Shown here: one piece after another, positions 23,591-32,900 of the stretch
Numbering within the stretch: position 1 is the first letter of the stretch
Layout: each line of letters begins with the position of its first letter
From: Paractinoplanes lichenicola
Lineage (GTDB): Bacteria > Actinomycetota > Actinomycetes > Mycobacteriales > Micromonosporaceae
Direction of reading: 5' to 3'
Assembly (NCBI RefSeq): GCF_016785085.1
Contig: NZ_JAENHO010000012.1
Coordinates: 124,001 to 188,000 of the forward strand
Length of the DNA stretch: 64,000 nt
Position numbers and translations under genes: made by a program
Notes under the pieces: generated by a model
What the model saw: only the letters and a program-made list of their open reading frames with translations
Told to the model about the DNA's origin: nothing
The model's database searches: none

Positions 23591-24555
23591 GCCGCTTCCT
23601 CCGCGGCGATCCGCCGCCAGTGCCGCACCCACCCGGCCCGCCGGTCCTGCACGATCCGGTGCATCAGCCCGCACCGGTGCACCGCGCCCGCGTTGAGCGC
23701 CGCGGGGAACGCGACCGACTCGCGGATGTCGCCCATCACCGCCGCGTGCAGGCCGGGCAGCAGCGGGTTCGCCGGGTGGGCCTGGCCGGCGGCGTTGAAA
23801 AGAGCCTCCCAGATCCCGTACGCCACCCCGTCCGCCTCGATCAGCGCGTCCACCTCGGCGGCGGCCCCATGGGCGTGCACCTCGCGCGCGAGCAGGTCGG
23901 CGTTGAAGTACTCACGCTTGGCCGACTCCACCTCGCTGTGCCCGGCCGCGCGCAACTGCCGTACGAAAAGGGTCTGGTCGAGCTCGGCGGCGACCGGTCC
24001 GACCTCGCGCAGCGGCCGGTTCGGCCCGGGCCCGTACGGGTCGTAATAGTGCCGCCGCACGTGAGCCGCGTCGGGCCGGGCCAGCATCTCGCGCAGCACC
24101 GTCTCGTGCCACAGCTCGATCAGCACGCCCGTCTCCCGCTGGCGCCGCGCGCGCCACCTGTCCCACCAGCTCGCGGTGGGCGGGTCCAGGCTCGACGGCA
24201 CGCACAGCACCCATTGGCTGACCTGATAGCCGTGCCGGTCGGCGGCGGCCAGGGCCGAATCGAACGACTCCCGGATCTGGGCCTGCGACGAGCGGGTCAC
24301 CGCGGGCCAGAAGTATTTCGACTGCCAGATGACGACGAGCCCGGACAGGTCGCCGAGCAGCACGTCGATGCCCCAGTCGCCGGGGTTGGCGGCGATCGCG
24401 CGGGCGCCCGGATGGATAGCGCTGATCAGCATGGCCAGCATCTGCTCGAAGTCGTCGCGGGCCCCGGCCAGGTTTCCGGCCCGGAACTGGTGGGCGGCGA
24501 AGTTGATCGGAGGCTCACCGGCGGCGAGTCTCCTGGCGGTGATCGGTGCCGGCAT
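23587..24555 (-). CDS. PD-(D/E)XK nuclease-like effector of the ABC-3C cassette
   Basis: 322 aa. The N-terminal 150 residues carry a restriction-endonuclease-like core: PGDWGIDVLLG (D64 the likely metal ligand), then VVIWQSKYF with Q78-x-K80 in place of E-x-K. A helical middle follows (ETVLREMLARPDAAHVRRHYY). The C-terminal region (from AAELDQTLFVRQLRAAGHSEVESAKREYFNADLLAREV) is the part expected to dock on the middle component. ATG at 24555 is preferred over GTG 24573 because GGAGG lies 5 nt upstream. It is first in the three-gene cassette and divergent from an EEP-type nuclease gene. Confidence 0.75.
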   Translation of the reverse strand: MPAPITARRLAAGEPPINFAAHQFRAGNLAGARDDFEQMLAMLISAIHPGARAIAANPGDWGIDVLLGDLSGLVVIWQSKYFWPAVTRSSQAQIRESFDSALAAADRHGYQVSQWVLCVPSSLDPPTASWWDRWRARRQRETGVLIELWHETVLREMLARPDAAHVRRHYYDPYGPGPNRPLREVGPVAAELDQTLFVRQLRAAGHSEVESAKREYFNADLLAREVHAHGAAAEVDALIEADGVAYGIWEALFNAAGQAHPANPLLPGLHAAVMGDIRESVAFPAALNAGAVHRCGLMHRIVQDRRAGWVRHWRRIAAEEAA

Positions 24556-24691
24556 GTCCCCCTCCCCCCGCACGACCTCCCCTCGATGTAATGATCAGTC
24601 TCACGCGCCCGAGTGACCGGCGGCAAACGCGCCGTCACCTTCAGCTATATGTTCGTCCAGCTGTCACCCGCCGTTGCGTTTCGGAGGTTCG

Positions 24692-25807
24692 ATGCGGATC
24701 GCGTCCTACAACGTCGAGAACCTGTTCAACCGCGCGCGAGCGCTCGACCAGCGGACGTGGGCGGCCGGGCGACCCGTGCTCGAGGCCTACCAGGCGGCGT
24801 CGACCCTGCTCGAGGAGCCGGTCTACACGGACGAGATCAAGCACGACATCCTGCGCGAACTCGGCCGTCTCGGGCTGCGCAAGGGTGACACGGCCAAGTT
24901 CGCGCGTCTTCGGCAGAACCGCGGACGGTTGTTGCGCCGCTCGCGCGACGGCAAGGTGCACGTGATCGCGGGCGGCCGGGCCGACTGGATCGGCTGGGTC
25001 GAGCTGACCACCGACCGCGTACAGGAACTGGCCCTGGTGAACACCGCGCGGGTGTTGGACGACGTACGGGCGGACATCGTCGGCGTGGTCGAGGCCGAGA
25101 ACCGGTTCGCGCTCAAACGGTTCGCCGATGCCGGGATCGTGGGGCCGGACGGGCGGCCCCGATACGCGCACGTGATGGTCGTCGACGGCAACGACGAGCG
25201 CGGCATCGACGTCGGCGTGCTGTCGTGCCCCGACTACCCCCTCATCGCCCAGTTCAGCCACGTCGACGACACCGACGAGCGGGGGCGCGTCTTCAGCCGC
25301 GACTGCGCGGAATACCACTTCGGCACGCCGGCCGGGCATCGGGTGGCGGTGCTGGTCAACCACTTCAAGAGCAAGGGCTACGGCGGCAAGGTCGCCTCCG
25401 ACGCGATCAGGACGCGCCAGGCCACGCGGGTCGCCGAGATCTACCGCTCGCTGGTCTCATCGGGCGTCGACCTGGTGGCCGTGGTGGGCGACCTCAACGA
25501 CACCCCGGAAAGCGAGCCGCTGGCGCCCCTGCTGACCCGAACCGACCTGCGCGACATCTCCGAACACCCATCCTTCGAGGACGGCGGCCGGCCAGGCACG
25601 TACGGGTATTGCACCGCCCGCAACAAGCTCGACTACGTCCTCCTGTCACCAGCCTTGTTCGCCCGCGCCACCGGCGGCGGCATCCAGCGACGAGGCGTAT
25701 GGGGCGGCAAGAACGGCCGGCTATGGCCCATCTACGACACGATGGCGGCGGCCGTGCATGCGGGCTCGGACCACGCCGCCATCTACGCGGACATCGACCT
25801 GGGTTAG
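24692..25807 (+). CDS. Endonuclease/exonuclease/phosphatase (EEP) family protein
   Basis: 371 aa, no signal peptide. EEP/DNase I-like core: MRIASYNVENLFNRARALDQ, then DIVGVVEAENRFALKRF (metal-ligand Glu), VLVNHFKSKGYGGKV, VVGDLNDTPESEPL (catalytic D-x-N) and GSDHAAIYADIDL at the end (Asp-His). A helical insertion (about residues 40-95) precedes the second motif. It is cytoplasmic, unlike the secreted homologue at 11805. GGAGG (24683-24687) sets the ATG. It is divergent from the ABC-3C nuclease with 136 bp between, and its stop codon overlaps that of the giant NTPase gene. Its position inside the island suggests, but does not prove, a defence role. Confidence 0.85.
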   Translation: MRIASYNVENLFNRARALDQRTWAAGRPVLEAYQAASTLLEEPVYTDEIKHDILRELGRLGLRKGDTAKFARLRQNRGRLLRRSRDGKVHVIAGGRADWIGWVELTTDRVQELALVNTARVLDDVRADIVGVVEAENRFALKRFADAGIVGPDGRPRYAHVMVVDGNDERGIDVGVLSCPDYPLIAQFSHVDDTDERGRVFSRDCAEYHFGTPAGHRVAVLVNHFKSKGYGGKVASDAIRTRQATRVAEIYRSLVSSGVDLVAVVGDLNDTPESEPLAPLLTRTDLRDISEHPSFEDGGRPGTYGYCTARNKLDYVLLSPALFARATGGGIQRRGVWGGKNGRLWPIYDTMAAAVHAGSDHAAIYADIDLG

Positions 25808-28800
25808 AGGCCGTCGCGCCGGATCCGCTGGGCGAGATCGGCCTGACCCGTACGGGCCAGGAGGCCGAGCCAGGGCTCGGCCGCGCTGGGGTTGCCTGCG
25901 ATCACCTCGGCTCGCAACCCGTCCAGGTCACCGCGGGCCGCCAGCAGGTCGACGAGGCGACTGGCCGCATGCCAGTCGCCGGACACGGCGCGCCGGCGTA
26001 GGGCCGCGGCGTCACCCCGGCGCCCGAGGATCTCGACGTGCCGGAACGCCGCCCTCTCGTCACCGGCCGCGGCTCGGATCGCCAGCTGATCGAACTCCCC
26101 GCGGTCGACGAGCACCTCGGCCAGCCGAGCGGCCGCGGAGTCGTCGCCGGCGTCGGCGCGAGCGGTCAGAGCTTCGATGTCGCCCCGCCGCACCAGCAGA
26201 TCTGCGAGCCGGTCCTCGGCATAGCTGTCTCCGCCGGCGGCACGATCGGCCAGCAGGCTGAGATCTCCGCGGGCGGCCAGCGCGTCGGCCAGGTCTGAGG
26301 CCGCCCCGCCGTCCCCCGCATCGGCTCGCCGCCGTAGGAACTCCAGATCTCCGCGGCGGACCAAGGCCTCGGCCAGGCGGTTCCTCGCGAAGTCGTCGCC
26401 GGCGTCGGCCCGCTTCACCAGCTCGGCGTCGTCGTTCCCATGGATCAGCAGGTCCGCCAGGCGAATGGCGGCCCCATGGTCACCCCGGTCGGCGCGACTC
26501 CGCAGCTGATCCAGGTCGCCGCGCCGCGCCAGCGCGGTGGTGAACCGGCTCTCCGCCTCGCTGTTGCCCGCGTCGGCTCGGCGCCGGAGCGCCTCCCAAT
26601 CGCCGCGGTCTGCCAGCAGGTCGCACAGACGGAGGCTGGCCCAAAGGTCGCCCGAGTCGGCTCGGACCGACAGCTGCCGGACATCGCCTCGGCGAACATC
26701 GAGATCGGCCAGCCGATTCACGGCCGTGTCGTTGCCGGTTCGCGCCCACTGCCGAAGCTGTTCGGGATCTCGGGCGACAAGGACGTCGCACAGGGTAGTC
26801 GCGGCGTTGTGGTCACCGTCGTCCGCCCGGGCCCGAAGGCCCTCGAGATCCCCTCGCCGGGCCAGCAGGTCGGCCAGCTTCTCCGACGCCCACCAACTGT
26901 CGGCGGCGCGGGCGGCAAGCCGATCGACGTCCCCGCGATCGGCGAGCACTTTGCACAACACCCACTCGGCCACATGGTCGCCGGCGTCGGCGCGGGCATC
27001 CAGCTCCTCGATCGCACCCCGATGAGCGAGCAGAGTCGCGAGCCGGCCGAGGTCGTTCGAGTCGTCGGCGTCGGCTCCGGCGCGGAGCCGGTTGATCTCG
27101 GCCGCATCGACCGACCGGTCGGCCAGGGCGGCCGCCGCGAGCCCGTCTCCCTCCGACACCAGGGCTTCGAGCCCCGCGATGTCCTCCCTGCGCACCAACA
27201 GATCCCGCAAACGGTCGGCCGCGGATTCGTCGCCTCCCCGAGCCCGGGCGCGGAGCTCCTCCATCATGCCTCGGAGAGCCAGCACATCTGCCAGGGCGTC
27301 CGGCGCCTTGTCAAAGCCTTCCGCGGCGAGAGTCGCGAGTTCCTCCAGGTCACCCCGGTACACCGCGGACTCGACCAGAGCGGTCGCAGCGTCGTCGTCG
27401 CCGGCAGCAGCACGTGACCGGAGCTCGACCAGGTCGCCCCGGTCGACGAGCACCCGATTCAACTCCTGCCGAGCTCTGTCGTCACCCGCGGACGCGCGCG
27501 CCGAGAGCTCGGCCAGCTCGCCGCGGTGGACCAGCAATGCGGCCAGCCGAGAGGCGAACTCCTTCTGCCCCGTCCCGGCGCCGTCGCGCAGCCGATCGAT
27601 ATCACCACGATCGGCCAGGATGTCGGCCAGCTCCGCCGCGGGCAGCAGATCGGCCTGCACCTGGTCGTGGCCCATCAGAAAGAAGTTGACCAGCCGGTCG
27701 GCGGCGGCTTTGCTGTCCGCGTCGGCGAGCGCTCGGAGCCGGGGCAGGTCCCGCCGATCGCCCAGCACGTCCGTCCATTCCGAACCGCCTCGGCCGGCCC
27801 CGGTCGCGACCCAATCAGCGAGCTGGTCCCAGTCTCCGCGCCGCACGAGGATCTCAAGGAGCCGGGATTGGGCGTAATAGTCGTCGTCGGCCGCACGTGC
27901 CCGCAGGGACTGCACGTCGCCCCGCGCCGCCAGCGCATAGGCCCATTCGCTCCGGGCGTCCTCGTGAAGATCGGCCAGGGCAGCCAGTCCCTCGTGCTGC
28001 CCGCATCGCAATAGCCACCGGGCGAGGCGACGAACGGCATCGGAGTCGCCCGCAAAGGCTCGCGTGCGAAGCTCGTCCACGCGGCCGAGTTCCACGAGCA
28101 GGTCGGCCAGCTCGGAGGCGGCCGAGGCGTCGCCGGCGTCGGCCCTGTCCCGCAGCGATCCAAGATCACCACGGTTGCCGAGAAGGCCTGCGAGCCGGTG
28201 CTGAGCTCGCCAGTCACCCGCCGTGGCCCGTTGCCCCAAGGCTGCCACGTCACCGCGGCCGGCCAGCAACTCGGCCAGCTCGTACCCGGTCCAGTCGTCG
28301 TCCCCGTCGGCGTAGACGCTCAATCGGTCGACATCGCCGAGCCGCAGCCAGACCCGCGCAAGACGGTCGCGGGCCCCCTCGTCACCCGCCTCGGCCCGCG
28401 CCTGGAGCTCCGCCAGGTGGGCCGGCTCGGCGAGAAAGTCCGCTAGCCGCGCCACCGCATCCGGCTCGCCGGTGGCGGCCTGACGCCGAAAGATCGCTGT
28501 CGCCCGTGCGTAAAGCAGCCGGTCGACGGCGTTGCCGGCCAGCCCGTCAAGGTCGTCCGCCGGCGCGTGCTCGATCAAGGCCGCCCATACGATGTCCGGC
28601 AACGGCTGACCTCGCCGCCCCGGGTTGAGCCGTTGCAGCAGATAGTCGGTGACTGTGTAGCCGGCCACGGAGCGATGGTCCGCGCTATATCTCTTCAAGA
28701 GCAGGGCGGTCGCCTTGTCCTGCGGGCGATCGTCGTGGGCCAGCTCGGTCAGTTCCGGCAGGAACCAGCCGTCGTCGGCGCGGACACCGGTCAGATAGCC

Positions 28801-29901
28801 CCTGGCGGCTGCACGGAGCAGATCGCCGGTGAGCGGTGACGTGACCCCGACCCGGCGGGCGTCGATCGCCGCATGCAGGATCGCGCGCTGATCGTCCGTC
28901 GCGCGCTCATAGCGTTCGACGATCTCGCGGGCCCCGGCCAGCGCCTCGGTCACGTTGTAATCCTTGTCCGCGACCGCCGCCCGCAATTGTGGATCCGTCG
29001 CCGCGAGCCGGCTCGCTTCGCGCTTTTCCGCCGGCGAGAACGTGTCCAGCCGAAGCTGCCGCACCGACGGTCCGCGCAGGACGGCCTTGGCCGCGGGAAA
29101 CCGGTCCCGGTGTTCGCTGCTCTTGCCGTCCTCCGATTCGATACGCACAGTGGACTGCAGCTTGGATGCGTACTCGGGCCAGAGGGTGCCCACGACGACC
29201 ACCGGCTTCGCGGCCTCCATCAGGCGGCGAACCGCGGCGGCGGTGATCGGGGTGGAGCCCTGGGTCTGATAGTCGCCCTGCAGAAAATGCTGCAACTCGT
29301 CCAGCCAAATGATCAGTTTGGCCGGCCGGGACCGGTCAGTGGTGATCGTGTTGACCTCGTCGCCGTCGCCGAGGTCGGGGGCGAGCAGCATGAAGTCGCC
29401 CAGTTCGCTCCGCGCGGTCTCGAACAGCAGCCGGGTCTTCCCCACACACGAGTTGCCGATCAGGATCAGGAATCCGCCGCTCTCCCGGGCCGAGCGCATC
29501 CATTCCCTTACGGTCTCCTCCTGATCGCGCCGTACAAACGTCGGCAGGTCGGAGCCGGCACCCGGATGCGCTACCGATGCGTGCACGCGCAAGGCCAGCG
29601 GCGACACCTCGGACATTCGGGCAAACCGTCTACGCCGGTCGGCCTGCGGAGCCTCGCCGACGGCGCCCGGCGCGGCGCGGCGGGACTCCCGATGTTGAAG
29701 CACCCCGAACAGCACCGTGGCCGCCAGCGAGACCAGGGCCACGATCATGCTGATCACGCTGGCCAGGCTGTCCATCTCCGCGAGCTTGCGCCCGGCGAAG
29801 TTCGTCACCAGCGGCACGAGCAACCAGCCGGCGAGCCCGACCGCGCAGACGACCGCGAAGATAATGGTGAGGATTCTCCATGAGGGACGCCGGCGCCACA
29901 T
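25804..29901 (-). CDS. Giant membrane-anchored P-loop NTPase with about 30 copies of a 28-residue repeat
   Basis: 1365 aa. Two membrane segments (about 11-32 and 48-68) are followed by a P-loop NTPase with Walker A GNSCVGKT (149-156) and Walker B LIIWLDELQHF (D201); later elements include VVVVGTLWPEYAS. From about residue 465 to 1360 the protein is a solenoid of about 30 units of about 28 residues, consensus RRGDLEGLRARADAGDDSAA plus xRLADLLV. I do not recognise a named family for the repeat; it should form helical hairpins like Sel1/HEAT arrays. It follows the caspase-STAND gene in the same operon. ATG 29901 is chosen; a TTG at 29937, 3 nt after the upstream stop, is an alternative. It ends convergent with, and 4 bp into, the EEP gene. 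Confidence 0.82.
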   Translation of the reverse strand: MWRRRPSWRILTIIFAVVCAVGLAGWLLVPLVTNFAGRKLAEMDSLASVISMIVALVSLAATVLFGVLQHRESRRAAPGAVGEAPQADRRRRFARMSEVSPLALRVHASVAHPGAGSDLPTFVRRDQEETVREWMRSARESGGFLILIGNSCVGKTRLLFETARSELGDFMLLAPDLGDGDEVNTITTDRSRPAKLIIWLDELQHFLQGDYQTQGSTPITAAAVRRLMEAAKPVVVVGTLWPEYASKLQSTVRIESEDGKSSEHRDRFPAAKAVLRGPSVRQLRLDTFSPAEKREASRLAATDPQLRAAVADKDYNVTEALAGAREIVERYERATDDQRAILHAAIDARRVGVTSPLTGDLLRAAARGYLTGVRADDGWFLPELTELAHDDRPQDKATALLLKRYSADHRSVAGYTVTDYLLQRLNPGRRGQPLPDIVWAALIEHAPADDLDGLAGNAVDRLLYARATAIFRRQAATGEPDAVARLADFLAEPAHLAELQARAEAGDEGARDRLARVWLRLGDVDRLSVYADGDDDWTGYELAELLAGRGDVAALGQRATAGDWRAQHRLAGLLGNRGDLGSLRDRADAGDASAASELADLLVELGRVDELRTRAFAGDSDAVRRLARWLLRCGQHEGLAALADLHEDARSEWAYALAARGDVQSLRARAADDDYYAQSRLLEILVRRGDWDQLADWVATGAGRGGSEWTDVLGDRRDLPRLRALADADSKAAADRLVNFFLMGHDQVQADLLPAAELADILADRGDIDRLRDGAGTGQKEFASRLAALLVHRGELAELSARASAGDDRARQELNRVLVDRGDLVELRSRAAAGDDDAATALVESAVYRGDLEELATLAAEGFDKAPDALADVLALRGMMEELRARARGGDESAADRLRDLLVRREDIAGLEALVSEGDGLAAAALADRSVDAAEINRLRAGADADDSNDLGRLATLLAHRGAIEELDARADAGDHVAEWVLCKVLADRGDVDRLAARAADSWWASEKLADLLARRGDLEGLRARADDGDHNAATTLCDVLVARDPEQLRQWARTGNDTAVNRLADLDVRRGDVRQLSVRADSGDLWASLRLCDLLADRGDWEALRRRADAGNSEAESRFTTALARRGDLDQLRSRADRGDHGAAIRLADLLIHGNDDAELVKRADAGDDFARNRLAEALVRRGDLEFLRRRADAGDGGAASDLADALAARGDLSLLADRAAGGDSYAEDRLADLLVRRGDIEALTARADAGDDSAAARLAEVLVDRGEFDQLAIRAAAGDERAAFRHVEILGRRGDAAALRRRAVSGDWHAASRLVDLLAARGDLDGLRAEVIAGNPSAAEPWLGLLARTGQADLAQRIRRDGL
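26000..28530 (-). repeat. Array encoding tandem 28-residue repeats
   Basis: Successive 84-bp coding units within the giant NTPase gene; a few are 27 residues and one unit carries an insertion near 27650-27690. At DNA level the units are clearly diverged, so this is an old protein repeat and not a recent minisatellite. Confidence 0.8.
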
Positions 29902-29940
29902 GTCCACACCCTGCCCGGGCCAGGCCCGTGAGAGCAACCG

Positions 29941-32900
29941 TCAGCAAGGCGCGGCGAACGGCACGTCCGGGAAGGACGACCGCCAGACCTCCTCGGTCAG
30001 CACGCCGCGGGTGACGCGGCAGATGCGGGCGATCGCGTGCGACTCGTCCAGCGGCCACACCCGGCTGTAGCCATCGGCCACGCTGACCAGGGCGGACCCG
30101 TCCGGAGTGAACAACACCGCCGTCAACGGACCGGTGTGCCCGGTCAACGGCTCGCCCACGGGCGTCGGTTCCGGGGCGACTGTCCACAGCCGTACGGTCT
30201 TGTCGGCGCCGCCTGTGGCCAGCAGCCGGCCGTCCGGGGAGAAGGCCAGCGCCGTCACGCCCGAGTTGTGGCCGGTGAGCAGTCCCAAGGCCGACGGGTG
30301 GGCCGGGTCGCTCACGTCCCACAGCCGTACGGTCTTGTCGAAGCTCGCCGTCGCCAGCTGGCGGCCGTCGGGGCTGAACGCCACCCGCAGGTAGCCCGAC
30401 GCCTGCCCGGTCAGCGGCGGCCCGGCGTGCACGGGCCGGGCCGGGTCGGTGACGTCCCACAGCACCACCGAGGTCTCGTCGCCCGCCGCGAGCAGCGTGC
30501 CCGACGGGCTGAACGCCACGTTCGTCAGCGTGGCCGGCAGCGTGGCACGCATCCGCGGCTCGGGCTGCGCCAGGTCCCACAGCTGAATCGGACCCTCGAG
30601 GGACGCCACGGCGAGCAGTTTCCCGTCGGGTCGCAGCCCCAAGGAGTGCACCGGCCGCCGCACCGGTGCCAGCCGGCGACGCGAACGCGCATCAAAAATG
30701 CTCACTTGACCGTTCGTGTCGCCGGAAACGAACACTTTCCCGGCCGCCGCCGACGCCCACACCTCGGCGGTGAGCCCGGTGTCGAGCGACCCGGCCCGGC
30801 GGGGCGCCGCAGGATCCCGAAGGTCCCACCCCCGTACGGTGGTGCCCGACGTGACGTGCAGCAGCGAGCCCATCGTGGCCGAGGAACCCCCGTCGATCAT
30901 CGTCGGCGGGAGGCGCCACAGGTAGATCCGGCTGTCGTCGCCCGCGGTCACGAAGCTGCGCCCGTCCGGGCTGACCGCCGCCGTCCACGCCCCGCTGCGG
31001 CCGCCGAGCGGCTGCGTGGTGAGCGGCCGCGGCGTGGCCGGGTCGGCCGTGCTCCACAACCGAACAGTTCCGTCCAGGTCGCCCGCCACCAGCACCTGCC
31101 CGCCGCGGCCGAACGACACCGACCCGAAGCCGGTTTCCGACCCCTCGACCGGCGGGCCGAGGCTGCGCCGGGTGCGCACGTCCCACAGCCGCAGGGTGCC
31201 GTCGAACGCCGTCGTCGCCAGCACCCGTCCGCCCGGGTGGAACGACATGGCGCTGATCTCGGCGGTGTGTCCCCGGGGCAGGTCACCGGCCGGGACGCCG
31301 CGCGTGGTGTCCCACAGCCGGATCCGGCCGTCGCGATCGCCCGCCGCGAGGGCCTTGCCGTCGGGCCGGAAGGCGACCACTTCGACCGCGCTGCCGCCGT
31401 TGACCAGGGGCGGGCCCAGCGCCTTGCCGGTCACTGACCAGAGCCGGACCCGGCCGTCCACTCCCCCGGTGGCGACCGCCCGGCCGTCCGGACGGAACGC
31501 CACACTCCAGGCCGCGCCGCGATGCGCCGTCCACTTCACCGCCGTACGGGAAGCAAGATCCCACACGCGCACCGAGCCGTCGATGCCCGAGGCCGCGAGC
31601 AGCTTGCCGGACGGGGAAAAGGCCACCGACCGCACCTCGTCGTCGTGCCGCAGCGGCTCGCCCATCGCGACCGGCCGGTCGGGGTCGCGGGTGTCCCACA
31701 GCCGTACGGTCCCGTCCGCGCTCGCCGTGGCCAGCATGCCGCCGTCCGGTCGCCAAGCGGACGACCACACTGTTCGAGTGTGTCCGTTCAACGGCTGCGC
31801 GAGCACCACATTCTGATCGTTGAGCAGTTTCGAGCGCGCGGAAACCGTCGGCCGCCGCCGGTACGATACGACATCGAGCTGGGCCGCCAGCGCCGCGTCA
31901 GTGCCGCGCAACCGGTCGGCCTGCGCGACGATCTCGTTGGAGACGGCGTTGTCGCGCTGGCGCAGCGCCTCGGCTCGCTGCGTCCCGGCGGTCACCGCCG
32001 CGCCCGTGGCGAGCAAAGTGAGCACGGCGAGCACAGCCACACCCGCTCGTTTGCGCATTGTTGCGCGCCGGGCGAGCCGCTTCGACGCATCCAGGAACTG
32101 GCGGGCCGGCTCGTCCACCTGTTCGTCGTGCGCGTTTGCCCACGCCACCGACTGTTCGAGCCGGCTGCCCCGCAGCAACAGCGCCGGATCGTCCGGGGCC
32201 TGCTGCCATGCGGTCACCGCCGTCGCGAGCTCCTGCCGCCTGCGGGCGGCGTCGCGGTCCTCGTGCAGCCAGCCCGCGAGCCGGTCCCACGAGCCGATCA
32301 GCGCCTCGTGGGCGATCCGCACCTCGTCGCCGTCGGCGTTGACCAGGCGCGCCTGCACCAGCGCGGCGAGCGCCGGGGCATAACCGGCCGGCAGCGAGGC
32401 GCGGTCGACGATCGCCCGGGTGTCCGCGCGGGCGTCGGCTCCCACGCTGATGAGCTGCAGCAACAGCCGCCGGGCGGCGCGCTGGTCGGCCTCGGGGAGC
32501 AGCCCGTAGGCACGCTCGGCCGCCTGCTCGACGGCACCGGCGACACCGCCCACGGCCGCGTACGAGGAAGCCTTGAGCACCCTGTTCTCGCGCAGTTGCC
32601 AGGTGCGCAAAAGCGCGTACGACAGATACGGCAGCGCGCCCGAGCCCGCGTCGCGCAGCAGCAGCTCGATCAGCCCGTCCTCGAGGACGAGCCCCTTGAC
32701 CTTGGCCGGCTCGACGACGGCCGCGCGCAGCTCGTCGCGGCTCATCGGGCTGACCACGACCGGGCCGTCGGCCAGCGCGGCCGCCAGCGCGGGCAGGGCC
32801 GTGCAGTGCCCGTGGAAGTCCGACCGCAGGCCGAGCACGACGATCGCGGCCGGCCCGTAGCGCGTCCCGGTCGCCGCCGCCGCGAGCAGGTCGACGAACG

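Noticed and set aside
26440..27417. Long plus-strand open frames opposite the giant NTPase gene
   Set aside because: They mirror the 84-bp repeat of the minus strand, lack ribosome binding sites and show no protein family.
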